Assembly (NCBI GenBank): GCA_028355575.1
Contig: JAOMSY010000012.1
Location: forward strand, 1-35,604
Length of the DNA: 35,604 nt
Source: Francisellaceae bacterium
GTDB taxonomy: Bacteria; Pseudomonadota; Gammaproteobacteria; Francisellales; Francisellaceae
Direction of reading: 5' to 3'
The translations under genes were made by a program, and so were the position numbers. Below, one piece after another: positions 8,346 to 16,684 of the stretch. Each line of letters starts with the position of its first letter. Positions within the stretch are counted from its first letter, which is position 1. The notes under the pieces are model-generated. The model saw only the letters and a list, made by a program, of their open reading frames with translations. It had not been told where the DNA came from and searched no databases.

Positions 8346-8522
8346 ATGAAGGTAATTAAAATTTTATTCATTACGTTGAGTATAAGCTTTGTTATGAATC
8401 AAGCATATGCGCTAAATCCAGCATATAATATGTCTTTCAAAAAAACAGTAATAAATAATAAGCTTTATAAAGATAAGGATTGTGCTGGTGCTAAAACAAC
8501 GGATCAATCATCAAAAGTATAA
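8346..8522 (+). CDS. Small exported peptide (58 aa)
   Basis: The ATG at 8346 has GGGGA five bases upstream, better placed than the in-frame ATG at 8334. Residues 1-22 form a clear signal peptide ending AYA. The predicted mature product is ~36 residues, LNPAYNMSFKKTVINNKL followed by a lysine-rich tail with one cysteine. It resembles nothing I know. It could be a remnant of a larger exported protein or a genuine small secreted peptide. It lies among transposon remnants, alone in its transcript. Confidence 0.5.
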   Translation: MKVIKILFITLSISFVMNQAYALNPAYNMSFKKTVINNKLYKDKDCAGAKTTDQSSKV

Positions 8523-8701
8523 ACTGGAATAAGGTATCTAGAAAAATCTAAAGATATAGCTAACAAGTAATGGTTTGCTTATTTTGAAGATAATATTAGT
8601 CTTTATTGAGTTGTCTAATCATATTGAATTAACAGCAAACTAAATCGGGTTAGCTATACAGAGTATAATATTAACTATTAGTCGTTTAGGCGTGAGTGAT
8701 C

Positions 8702-9427
8702 ATGAATATTAATAAATCTACTGCCAACACGATGCGTGATAAAAAAAATTATTGGTTGTTGTTTATCACCAGCATGATTCTATTGTTTAACGCAGGTATT
8801 ATTAATAGCGTTGTTTTGTATAGGGCTTATCATAAAAGTGTTGTATATATGACAGGCAATGTTAGCTTTTTAGGAAGATATTTAGCTGACAATAAAATGA
8901 TCGTGTTTCTTCATGTTTTGGCTATTGTAGTCGGATTTTTAATTGGTGCTATTATTAATGGTATCTTATTAAGAAAACAATCATTTTCACTAGATAACGC
9001 TTATGGTAAATCTTTAATGTTACAAGCATCATTTTTGGCGTTTGGTACATTTTTAATTGCTAATAGATTTCCAATAGTTCATCATTTTGATGAATTTTTT
9101 ATCGCAATAGCTGGTGGCATGCAAAATAGCTTAACCACAAAATATAGTGGTGCTGTTGTGCGTACAACACATCTCACTGGTACTATAACAGATCTAGGTA
9201 TTGAAATTGGTCATTTACTTAGTGGTAAAGAATGTCATCCCTGGAAAATAATGTTTTTTAGTTCATCAATTTTATTTTTCTTTTTGGGTTCTTTATTCGG
9301 TGCGCATTGGTCTGATTTAATGAATCACAGTTATTATTACTTACTGTCACCATCAATTATTATTACTTTTTTAGTTGGATTAGCTTTTCTAATTAAATTT
9401 AAAGAGAAAATATCAAAAGCTACTTAA
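8702..9427 (+). CDS. DUF1275 (YoaK-like) membrane protein
   Basis: About 241 aa with six or seven hydrophobic segments. Family signatures are NAGIINSVVLYRAYHK in the first segment, VYMTGNVSFLGRYL, and GGMQNSLTTKYSGAVVRTTH then LTGTITDLGIEIGHLL. I prefer the ATG at 8702 over the in-frame GTG at 8696; a GTGAG sits nearby. DUF1275 proteins are widespread inner-membrane proteins of unknown transport or other function. The gene ends three bases before the IS6-type inverted end at 9431, so the element inserted immediately behind it without breaking it. Confidence 0.85.
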   Translation: MNINKSTANTMRDKKNYWLLFITSMILLFNAGIINSVVLYRAYHKSVVYMTGNVSFLGRYLADNKMIVFLHVLAIVVGFLIGAIINGILLRKQSFSLDNAYGKSLMLQASFLAFGTFLIANRFPIVHHFDEFFIAIAGGMQNSLTTKYSGAVVRTTHLTGTITDLGIEIGHLLSGKECHPWKIMFFSSSILFFFLGSLFGAHWSDLMNHSYYYLLSPSIIITFLVGLAFLIKFKEKISKAT

Positions 9428-9430
9428 TAT

Positions 9431-9454
9431 GGTTCTGTCGTAATTTTACAGGCC
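9431..9454 (+). repeat. Left inverted terminal repeat of the IS6-ended element
   Basis: GGTTCTGTCGTAATTTTACA plus GGCC. It differs from the reverse complement of 10399-10422 at two positions. The extension GGCCGTATAAT is shared with the copy at 15727. Confidence 0.75.
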
Positions 9455-9653
9455 GTATAATCACCAGCTAATCTCAGTGATAGCTTCTATCACCTCATAA
9501 ATATTATTCGATAATGTTAACTTGGCTCTCCGCTCTTTTCTGTTTAACAGTATACGTCTGATTGTAATGCAATCAAATCATTGTAACATTTAAGCAGTGC
9601 AACAAAGATCAAAAGAGCCAAATATGCTTATGCGATAGAGCATATATGACGGT

Positions 9654-9687
9654 ACCTACCCGTTTTTAATACGGGTAGGTTTATTTT
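9654..9687 (+). terminator. Perfect 10-bp hairpin, terminator-like
   Basis: ACCTACCCGT (9654-9663) pairs perfectly with ACGGGTAGGT (9671-9680) around a 7-base loop. It is followed by TTATTTT. It lies inside the IS6-ended element, 150 bases before the first peptide gene. It could end transcription entering from the DUF1275 gene or from the IS end. Confidence 0.6.
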
Positions 9688-9813
9688 GGGATGGTGATAA
9701 GATGCAAAGTATGGATTTTACATGGTGAAATTATGCAAAACAAGTTATTAAATATAAATTATAGCCTATCAAATATTGATATGAAATCTACAACTAATAT
9801 GTGAATAGTAATC

Positions 9814-9975
9814 ATGAATATATTAATTTCAAAAATAATTGCATTGAGTTTGATTAGTGTTATTTCTTGGCTAAGTATTGGCATAATAATTGATCATTAT
9901 AAAACTGATGAGAAAATGGCTTTATATCAAAACTCACAAGCTTCTCAATACATTCAGGTTAACATTATTGAATAG
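9814..9975 (+). CDS. Small single-pass membrane peptide A in the IS6-ended element (53 aa)
   Basis: The start is MNILISKIIALSLISVISWL, a hydrophobic segment to about residue 25. A polar tail follows with ALYQNSQAS, and the peptide ends VNIIE. No good ribosome site was found, so the start and even the gene are uncertain. Its build (basic/hydrophobic N-terminus, ~28-residue polar tail) resembles the 64-aa family at 2777-3676, but no clear sequence identity is visible. Confidence 0.4.
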   Translation: MNILISKIIALSLISVISWLSIGIIIDHYKTDEKMALYQNSQASQYIQVNIIE

Positions 9976-10044
9976 GTTACTGAAGCGCTCACTGAGATTA
10001 GCTGGCAAATAAGACTTTAATTAATAAATCTCTAAGGAAAAAAT

Positions 10045-10215
10045 ATGTTATCAATGAATAAAATCATCTTTAAATCACTAGCATCATTAACTATTGTAAT
10101 GAGTGTATTGTCAACAGCATATATTGGGTTCACTTATAATAACATACACGATTTAGAACTAACTTCTCAAAACCCTCAATCTAGCTCTACTGTCCTGCCA
10201 ATAGGTAGAATATAG
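10045..10215 (+). CDS. Small single-pass membrane peptide B in the IS6-ended element (56 aa)
   Basis: Preceded by AAGGAA five bases upstream, a good ribosome site. The sequence is MLSMNKIIFKSLASLTIVMS then a hydrophobic segment to about residue 28, FTYNN, and a polar tail ending PIGRI. The YNN just after the hydrophobic segment recalls the YN of the 64-aa peptide family. It begins 69 bases after peptide A on the same strand, so a two-gene unit is likely. Function unknown. Confidence 0.5.
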   Translation: MLSMNKIIFKSLASLTIVMSVLSTAYIGFTYNNIHDLELTSQNPQSSSTVLPIGRI

Positions 10216-10398
10216 CAGCAAATCTCAGCGAGTCATTTACATAGGTAGTTTTTTTCTTATTGACTGAATATTGAATAAATAAACAGACCAGGCTTATCTC
10301 CAGATCATGAGGTTGTGGAATGTATACCTCATAAAGATTATGATCTGACAACTTACCAATGAGTGTCGAGAATATAAAAATAGTAGTGGAGATTAAAT

Positions 10399-10422
10399 GG
10401 TCTGTAAAATTGCGACAGAACC
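10399..10422 (-). repeat. Right inverted terminal repeat of the IS6-ended element
   Basis: Read on the minus strand it begins GGTTCTGTCGCAATTTTACA. The minus-strand continuation to about 10354 matches 15727-15795 at roughly 60 of 69 positions. Confidence 0.75.
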
Positions 10423-10495
10423 CCGTATTCAGCCTGGTATTAAAATTTCATATTTTTATTATAATGCCTGTATATTAACCAAATAAATTTAGCCG

Positions 10496-11314
10496 ATGAA
10501 CAAAACATATTATATTAGCTCTATGGAAAATCCATCTCCACAGGATATAAATAAAATTATGCAAGATTCAGAACATAATGCTAATACTATTAATCATGCC
10601 ATATCACTTTTAAAACAGGAACTTATAAGCCAAATAGACATATTATCATATGATAATAATGACTTTATAAGGTATGCTGGTAGTTCTACGAAAGAAGATT
10701 TACTTCAATATTATAAACTGAAAATATGGCAGACAGATATATACGAAAACTTGAATGCTCATTACTATTTAAAGTCATATGATTATAGTGACTCTAAAAG
10801 GTATCATCAGTACGCAGTAATGCATAGTAATAAAGTCTTTTTATATATAGATAGGCATTATTTAACCCATAAAGATATTTTTATTTTTGGTATGAATAAA
10901 AAATTATATTTAAGCTTATCGTTAACAGACAGGGTATCTTTATGTAGCCAATTAAACAATATCATAACATTTTTATATAAAGAGTTAAGATTTACAATAC
11001 GTTATGTTGCTCCTTCATCAGAAGTTAAAGCACATTTTTTAGATTATGGAAGACGAACGAGTAATGTAAACGAAGTACTTAATGAATTTAACCTTACAAT
11101 AAAAAAATTAAATATTTTGAATTATATTGGATTAGGAATGCAAGCAAAAGATATAGCAAATATGTCCAGCCACACTCACCGAACGATTGAAGATTATATT
11201 AGAATTTTAAAAAAGAGGTATTCACTTAAGAGCAAATCTCAGTTAGAAGATTTTGCTAAAATTATATTAAATAAGCTAAAATATAAATGTATTGTTACAG
11301 ATTTTTCGGTTTAA
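10496..11314 (+). CDS. LuxR-type HTH transcriptional regulator
   Basis: A 272-aa protein, visibly AT-rich. The C-terminal third carries a LuxR/FixJ-type helix-turn-helix: LNILNYIGLGMQAKDIANMS, then HTHRTIEDYIRILKKRYSLKS (about residues 205-250). The ~200-residue N-terminal part is not a recognisable receiver. It has mixed aromatic/polar segments (HYLTHKDIFIFGMNKK) that could be a diverged ligand-binding domain. No LuxI-type synthase is in the window. It sits between the IS6-ended element and the tandem secreted proteins, all on the plus strand, so those proteins are plausible targets. A TATAAT at 10460-10465 is a likely -10 box. Confidence 0.75.
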   Translation: MNKTYYISSMENPSPQDINKIMQDSEHNANTINHAISLLKQELISQIDILSYDNNDFIRYAGSSTKEDLLQYYKLKIWQTDIYENLNAHYYLKSYDYSDSKRYHQYAVMHSNKVFLYIDRHYLTHKDIFIFGMNKKLYLSLSLTDRVSLCSQLNNIITFLYKELRFTIRYVAPSSEVKAHFLDYGRRTSNVNEVLNEFNLTIKKLNILNYIGLGMQAKDIANMSSHTHRTIEDYIRILKKRYSLKSKSQLEDFAKIILNKLKYKCIVTDFSV

Positions 11315-11365
11315 ATCTTTTCGGGTTTTATTTTGTTATACGCCAGTATTTGTGTGCTGCATTTT

Positions 11366-11381
11366 AACTTTGTGACAGAAC
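11366..11381 (-). repeat. Solitary IS6-type end remnant
   Basis: The minus strand reads GTTCTGTCACAAAGTT, the pattern of IS6-family termini, with the cognate element missing. It lies between the LuxR-type gene and the first MACPF-like gene, 110 bases before that gene's start. Confidence 0.45.
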
Positions 11382-11490
11382 ATATTTTTATTAATTCTCT
11401 TCCTAACACTGTATTCAATACAGTTTTCAAGTGTGTAATTTTAGACTTTACTTAACTTAAAGCATAAAAATAACAGCATCAGGAGTGAAA

Positions 11491-13479
11491 ATGAAAATAA
11501 GAAAAAATATAATGATTATCAGTGCAACGATTGCGTCACTAATTAGTGCCACCTCAGCAATTGCAGATATAAGTAAGCGTGGTAATAGCATGGTTAGCAC
11601 AGGTCAGTTCATACAAAGCAATTTTAGTCAGTCAACCTTAGGTGGCGCTATTAATATGTTTTCATTGACGCCATTAAATATGACTACTGAGAATGAATGT
11701 TATATAATTACAAATCCATCACAAGCAATTACGTTTAAGAAAAATACAACCACGGTAGATACCGGGAAGGTAACAGTTAGTGTCTTCTCCGACGCCTCTT
11801 CCTACGCATCATCGTTAGGGGTTAGTGCTTCTCTATCTGCAGGATATGGCATGTTCACTGCTTCTGCTAGCTTTTCCTCGAACGCTAGTACAGCTCAGTC
11901 CTCAACTGGGATTGTAGCTAGTTGGTTGTCAAGCGCTACTTCTACAGCGACGTTAGATGTGAATAATCTAGCTTTGACTGATGTGGGTAAACAAAAATTA
12001 GCAGCATTAGAGGCAGCATTTGTAGATTATAATGTGGAAACTGGGATAACCCCAACCATGTCTACCACAGTAATTGATTTTATTTCGTCTTGTGGTGCAG
12101 CAATAGCTTATAGTATAGAAACTGGTCATTCAGCTAGAATGGATGTAAATATTCTAACTAGTACCGCTAGCGCAAAAAGCACAATAGCGGGAAGTATTGA
12201 AGCAGGTGCAGGATCACTTGCCTCCCTCACAGCGAGTATGACATCAGCGTCTGAAAATAAAACGTCTAGTTTTGGAATTCAGGCTTCAGCATATGCTCAG
12301 CCTGGTGAAGCTCTAAAGGTAAATCCATCATCATTATCAGGATGTAATTGGGATTCAACAACCAATAGTTGGAATGATTCCTGTAAGTTGGCGCAAAATG
12401 AATTTGATAGTACAAATACAGCAATTCAGAGTGATAAAACAGCTGGTGTGCCTGTATCATTCCCAGATGTTATTATGACGAACCAATTAACCTTTTTGTC
12501 AAACAATGCCTCAATTGGCTTAGCAGATGAGATTGGCAGGATGAAGGCTGAATACATTAAATTAAGTAATGCCTGGCTTGAGATTAAAAATCAGTTAACA
12601 ATACTAAATCAATACCTAGCTAAATCTAGTTTTCCATCAGACAGCATCATAGGGAAAGAGCTTTCACAAGAGAAAATAGATGAATTTAATACTAATTTTA
12701 TTCATTTCAGCAGTATACTTGATCGAATAACCGCTCTTGGCTATATAGATCAGGACTCTTTAGCAAGTGCAAATTTGGCAAAAGAAGCTGCACAATTTCC
12801 GCCGTTAACAGCAAGTCTTTTAAGTAATTTTGTCGATAATCCGTCAAATGAAACAATTACTAATGCGACAAAATATTATATGAAAAACATGTCTGGTCTT
12901 CCTAATCATTCCATGACCGTTCTTGTAGACCATGAAAAATATAGTGAAATTGTTTTAGGTGGCAAGCTTATTTATAACGGTAACGAGGATGGGAAAAGTA
13001 CATATTATTACTGTTCAGCCTATAGTTCTCCTAATTGTGTCTTCTCTAAAGAAGCAGTAGATTATTTATATAACGTGTCATTCAAAGATGAATTTTGTAC
13101 TTCTGACTCAAAAGCAGCTGAGCTTTATGGGTATGCAATGACCACAGATAAGCAGGTTTTTCCTTTAGTAGTACATTCCCTTAGATCAAGTACTGACACT
13201 AATTCGTGTAGCGCTGTTGTGGATCAAAATTTCAACACCATACCAGCAAGTTCTTATGATAATCTTGCTGACACTACCAATAACCTATTACAGTATACGA
13301 GTGTGACTCCACTAGCTAATTATTATTGGGCTTGGTTATCTGATGGAATGTATACATATGACGATACTACCTCATTACGCACTAGAGGTTTTTTAACTTT
13401 AGGTAATGCCAATAGAGGTTATTATCCAGGGCTACCAGCCGAAAAATCAAACTATGTCCCTTTACCGACAGCCCAATAA
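11491..13479 (+). CDS. Secreted protein with MACPF/perforin-like features, paralogue 1
   Basis: 662 aa from the ATG at 11491, which has AGGAG five bases upstream. A signal peptide ends at AIA (25). Residues 100-150 are rich in Ser/Ala/Gly in alternating pattern, like an amphipathic hairpin region. Residues 197-212 read FISSCGAAIAYSIETG, matching the spacing of the MACPF signature (F..YGTHfi.s.elG), with YGTH replaced by CGAA. A second Ser/Thr/Lys-rich stretch follows (222-262), then SFGIQASAYAQPG. A helical segment lies at about 345-420. The C-terminal ~200 residues are Cys/Tyr-rich, likely a separate recognition domain. A pore-forming or target-binding toxin/effector is possible, but the fold is inferred from pattern, not proven. 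Confidence 0.5.
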   Translation: MKIRKNIMIISATIASLISATSAIADISKRGNSMVSTGQFIQSNFSQSTLGGAINMFSLTPLNMTTENECYIITNPSQAITFKKNTTTVDTGKVTVSVFSDASSYASSLGVSASLSAGYGMFTASASFSSNASTAQSSTGIVASWLSSATSTATLDVNNLALTDVGKQKLAALEAAFVDYNVETGITPTMSTTVIDFISSCGAAIAYSIETGHSARMDVNILTSTASAKSTIAGSIEAGAGSLASLTASMTSASENKTSSFGIQASAYAQPGEALKVNPSSLSGCNWDSTTNSWNDSCKLAQNEFDSTNTAIQSDKTAGVPVSFPDVIMTNQLTFLSNNASIGLADEIGRMKAEYIKLSNAWLEIKNQLTILNQYLAKSSFPSDSIIGKELSQEKIDEFNTNFIHFSSILDRITALGYIDQDSLASANLAKEAAQFPPLTASLLSNFVDNPSNETITNATKYYMKNMSGLPNHSMTVLVDHEKYSEIVLGGKLIYNGNEDGKSTYYYCSAYSSPNCVFSKEAVDYLYNVSFKDEFCTSDSKAAELYGYAMTTDKQVFPLVVHSLRSSTDTNSCSAVVDQNFNTIPASSYDNLADTTNNLLQYTSVTPLANYYWAWLSDGMYTYDDTTSLRTRGFLTLGNANRGYYPGLPAEKSNYVPLPTAQ

Positions 13480-13659
13480 GAATAAATATAAAAAACCAAT
13501 CATGAATAGATAGGTTTACCCCAAATTAAAAGTTAAGTCATGTTAATTAACATTATTTTTTGAGCTGTATTTTTTGCTTGGAAGTGTGATTTTATGCCTT
13601 ACTTAATTTAAAGGAAGAGATCTATTTTAAAATACCAATAATTTATATTAGGAGTGAAA

Positions 13660-15672
13660 ATGAAAATAAGAAAAAGTGCAATACTCATTGGCGCAACGAT
13701 TGCGTCCCTAATTAGCACCATACCAGTGAATGCAGATATGACTAAACGTGATGATAGTATGCAAAGTATAGGTGCATACTTGCAAAATACTTATACAACG
13801 GCATTAGGAGGGGCAATTAATATATTTTCATTAAAGCCACTAAATATAGACTCTGAAAATGAATGTTATGTAATTGCAAATCCAACACAAGCAATCACGT
13901 TTGAAAAAAATTCAAATGTAAATTATGGTGGAAAAGTAAAAACAGAGGTGTACTCAACAGCTGCTGCATATTCATCATCATTAGGGGTTAGCGCATCTCT
14001 ATCTGTAGGGTATGGCCTGTTTACTGCTTCTGCCAGTTTTTCATCAAATACTAGTACGGCTCAATCCTCAAATGGTGTTGTGGCTAGCTGGATTTCAAAC
14101 GCTTCGACTACTAAAATTTTAGATATTCATAATTTAACATTAACAGAAAAGGGTAAAACAAAAGTTAAAGCCTTAAATGATGCATTTGAAGAAAGCTACA
14201 GTATTGGAGATGTATTGACGCCCACTCAGTCAGAAGCAATGAATAGTTTTATTAATTCTTGTGGTGCAGCAATCGCATCCAGCATAGAGCTAGGTAACAC
14301 TGCTAGAATGGATGTAAATATTATAACGAGTAGCACCAGCGCAAAAAGCACAATAACTGGAGAGTTTACAGCGGGAGTAGGAGCGTTAGACTCTCTAACG
14401 GCGAGTATGAAATCAGAATCTGAAAACAAAACATCTAGTTTTGGGCTTCAAGCTTCTGCATACGCCCAACCTTCGTCAAAACTTGAGGTGAAACCATCTT
14501 CGTTAGGCGGGTGTGGTTGGGATTCAGATAGTAATACCTGGAATGCATCATGCATACAGGCACAAAAAGAGTTTGATAACACCAGTGCTAAAATTCAAAG
14601 TGCACCTGAGACAGGCGCTGTAGTTATAAAATTCCCAGAGGTTACTATGGCGAATCAATTAAATGTTCTGTCAGAAAATGCCTCAGATGCTATGGGGCTA
14701 GAACTTAAGAGAATGAAACGAGAATATGAAACATTAAGTGATGACTGGCTAGATATTAAACATCAGTTAGACACGCTAAAAACATATCTTTCTCGCTCTA
14801 GCTTCCCACCAGAAAGTGCTATTGGACAGGAACTTACACCAGAAAAGGTAAATGAATTTAAGGACAAATTTGATATGTTCTCAACTGTACTTGAAAATAT
14901 AACTCGAGACGGTTATATATCTCCAAAGACTTTAAAAGAAGCAAACGCAGCAAAAGAGTCAATAGAGTTCCCTCCATTAACCGCAAGTCTGTTGAATAGT
15001 TTTGTGAATGATCCGTCAAATGAAAAAATTTATCAAGCAGTGGAATATGATATGACAGTTGATGGTAATCATGCACCAAATAATTATATGACCGTTCTTG
15101 TGGATCATGAAAAATATAGTGAAGTTGTTTTAGGTGGCAAACTTATTTATAATGGTCAGGAAGATGGGCATAGTACATATTATTACTGTTCAGCTTATTA
15201 TTCACCATATTGTAAATTCAATACAACAGCGGTAGATTACTTATATAACATATCATTTCAGCAGGGATTTTGTACTTATGATTTGAAACCAGCTGAGCTT
15301 TATGGATATGCAATTACCGTAGACAACAAGGTTCTCCCGATAGTAGTACATAGTCTCAGAAAGACTATTAAAGAGAACAAACACCCTGCCCCTGCGGATT
15401 TGTGCTTTGCATATATAGATCAAAATTTCAATACCATACCAGCAAGTTCATTTGATGCAGTAGAAGATGCCAAGCTGGGTTCTTACGATAGTGTCATAAT
15501 GAGATATACTCAAGAAACACCAGTAACTAATTATTATTGGTCATGGTTATCTGATGGAGCATATTTATATCCAGACCGTCATAGAGGTTTTTTAACCTTT
15601 GGTAATGCTGAAAGAGGTTATCACCTAGGAATAGATGGTCGAGACACAAACAATCGTGTGGCTTTACCGTAA
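13660..15672 (+). CDS. Secreted protein with MACPF/perforin-like features, paralogue 2
   Basis: 670 aa from the ATG at 13660, again behind AGGAG with the same GAGTGAAAATGAAAATAAG context as paralogue 1. The signal peptide ends near VNADM. It aligns with paralogue 1 over its full length and more than half the residues look identical. The MACPF-like element reads FINSCGAAIASSIELG, followed by the same Ser/Thr/Lys-rich stretch. YYYCSAYYSPYC and FCTYDLKPAELYGYAI conserve the C-terminal cysteines. Upstream DNA is partly duplicated too (CTTAATTTAAA before both). It arose by tandem duplication and has since diverged, most clearly in the long helical part. The two may act as a pair. Confidence 0.5.
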   Translation: MKIRKSAILIGATIASLISTIPVNADMTKRDDSMQSIGAYLQNTYTTALGGAINIFSLKPLNIDSENECYVIANPTQAITFEKNSNVNYGGKVKTEVYSTAAAYSSSLGVSASLSVGYGLFTASASFSSNTSTAQSSNGVVASWISNASTTKILDIHNLTLTEKGKTKVKALNDAFEESYSIGDVLTPTQSEAMNSFINSCGAAIASSIELGNTARMDVNIITSSTSAKSTITGEFTAGVGALDSLTASMKSESENKTSSFGLQASAYAQPSSKLEVKPSSLGGCGWDSDSNTWNASCIQAQKEFDNTSAKIQSAPETGAVVIKFPEVTMANQLNVLSENASDAMGLELKRMKREYETLSDDWLDIKHQLDTLKTYLSRSSFPPESAIGQELTPEKVNEFKDKFDMFSTVLENITRDGYISPKTLKEANAAKESIEFPPLTASLLNSFVNDPSNEKIYQAVEYDMTVDGNHAPNNYMTVLVDHEKYSEVVLGGKLIYNGQEDGHSTYYYCSAYYSPYCKFNTTAVDYLYNISFQQGFCTYDLKPAELYGYAITVDNKVLPIVVHSLRKTIKENKHPAPADLCFAYIDQNFNTIPASSFDAVEDAKLGSYDSVIMRYTQETPVTNYYWSWLSDGAYLYPDRHRGFLTFGNAERGYHLGIDGRDTNNRVALP

Positions 15673-15726
15673 AAGGACAGCAATAAATATAATAGGAAAT
15701 TAACTATAAGTTTATCTTCAAATTCT

Positions 15727-15795
15727 GATTCTGTCACAATTTTACAGGCCGTATAATTTCTACTACTATTTTTATATTCTCGTTACTCATTGGTA
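15727..15795 (+). repeat. IS6-type end, inverted copy of the 10354-10422 end
   Basis: It begins GATTCTGTCACAATTTTACA and matches the reverse complement of 10354-10422 at about 60 of 69 positions. It lies directly behind the second MACPF-like gene and ahead of the transposase remnant. Confidence 0.7.
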
Positions 15796-15810
15796 GTGAC
15801 CAATATCAGC

Positions 15811-15903
15811 TTAAAATGGGGACAGCTTAAGAAGGATATCACCTTGATAGCTGTTCGTTGATATCTTTCAGATTCATTGAGCACACGGGATATTGAAGCT
15901 GGA
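15811..15903 (+). pseudogene. Decayed IS6-family transposase N-terminus
   Basis: One frame reads SLKWGQLKKDITLIAVR, stop, YLSDSLSTRDIEA. This matches the IS6/IS26 transposase start (FK..hF..DIILwAVRWY...LSYRdieE), with the Trp of VRWY changed to a stop codon (TGA). Nothing recognisable follows, so the rest is deleted. Together with the adjoining end repeat it identifies the repeats of this island as IS6-type. Confidence 0.65.
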
Positions 15904-15999
15904 AATATGACTGAGTTTGAAAATAACCAACAGAATAGAATATATACGCATTATTTCTAATTTCAACTGGTGTGATATGTAGTAGTTTATTGATAACTA
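15904..15999. other. Non-coding remnant between the IS6 pseudogene and the pdxH-like gene
   Basis: No gene or clear signal seen. The minus-strand ORF across it (15839-16027) crosses the IS remnant and has no ribosome site or family resemblance. Confidence 0.5.
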
Positions 16000-16578
16000 T
16001 TAAGGCTGGAGAATCGTTTTGCCCCACTTATCATTATGTAATGTGTAGCGTTCTCGTTTATGCATTCTATTTTCATTAAACTGGAAAAATTCAATTGAAC
16101 TTGGTACCACCACAAAACCGCCCCATTTGTCAGGCTTTGGTGGATCAATATGCTCAAAACATCTTTCTGATTTTACATACTTTTCATGTATTTCTTCCAA
16201 GGTATTAATTGGCTTACTTTGTTCAAAACTAATGGTTGCAATTTGTGATGCTTTATCTCTTTCAGACCAGAGTTTTTGGGCGAGTGTTTCGTCAATCAAT
16301 TTAGCCTCACCAAGAACCCTGACTTGATAACCAACGTGATCCCACCAAACAGTAATAGCTACGCTTGAGTTACTTAATAGCTCAAGCGCTTTTGCAGATT
16401 CAAGATAAGTACAAAAAACAAAGCCATTCTCATCAGCTGCTTTTAAATCAACAATACGACCCGAGGGATAACCGCGATCATTAATTGTTGATAAACATAC
16501 AGCATCATTATGTTTTAAAGGTGATGCTTCTTGTGACTTATCCCACCACTCTATAAATTGTAAAATTGGATTTTCCAT
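16000..16578 (-). CDS. pdxH: Pyridoxamine 5'-phosphate oxidase-family flavoenzyme (PdxH-like)
   Basis: 192 aa when started at MENPILQF, chosen because AAGGA lies seven bases upstream; an ATG two codons earlier is too close to it. Family features are the FMN-binding segment GYPSGRIVDLKAAD and FVFCTYLESAKALEL, the WWDHVGYQVRVLGEA strand, RDKASQIATISFEQSKPI, and the ending PDKWGGFVVVP with NRMHKRERYTLHNDKW. The R.H of the last motif corresponds to the substrate-phosphate contacts of PdxH. It would oxidise PNP/PMP to pyridoxal phosphate using FMN and oxygen. Some positions differ from E. coli PdxH (RIVDLK for RIVLLK), so a related oxidase with another substrate remains possible. Confidence 0.78.
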   Translation of the reverse strand: MENPILQFIEWWDKSQEASPLKHNDAVCLSTINDRGYPSGRIVDLKAADENGFVFCTYLESAKALELLSNSSVAITVWWDHVGYQVRVLGEAKLIDETLAQKLWSERDKASQIATISFEQSKPINTLEEIHEKYVKSERCFEHIDPPKPDKWGGFVVVPSSIEFFQFNENRMHKRERYTLHNDKWGKTILQP

Positions 16579-16684
16579 TATCATATCCTTACTTTTTAGC
16601 AGAATAATTATAGATAACATTTAAAGTGTTGTTTAGGTAATGATTAAAAACAGCCTCATCTAAAATAGCCAGCATCGAGTAATG

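Larger units (their letters stand above)
9431..10422. mobile_element. 992-bp IS6-ended element with small-peptide cargo and no transposase
   Basis: Bounded by 24-bp inverted repeats matching at 22 of 24 positions (9431-9454 and 10399-10422). Both begin GGTTCTGTCG, the style of IS6-family ends. Inside are two small ORFs and a strong hairpin but no transposase. The flanking octamers differ (CTTAATAT and CCGTATTC), so no 8-bp target duplication remains. The right end and its inner ~69 bases recur inverted at 15727-15795, next to a recognisable IS6 transposase remnant, which supports the IS6 assignment. Confidence 0.68.

Noticed and set aside
9431-10422. Simple recent IS6 insertion
   Set aside because: No transposase and no 8-bp direct duplication: flanks are CTTAATAT and CCGTATTC. 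It is either non-autonomous and old or the product of recombination.
10496-11314. Acyl-homoserine-lactone quorum-sensing receptor
   Set aside because: Only the HTH is recognisable. The N-terminal part does not show autoinducer-domain motifs and there is no luxI in the window.
12266-12460. Minus-strand ORFs inside the tandem secreted-protein genes (also 14226-14429 and 14858-15079)
   Set aside because: Antisense shadows of strongly coding frames with no independent support.
15839-16027. Minus-strand 62-aa ORF behind the pdxH-like gene
   Set aside because: It crosses the decayed IS6 transposase and overlaps the end of pdxH; no ribosome site.
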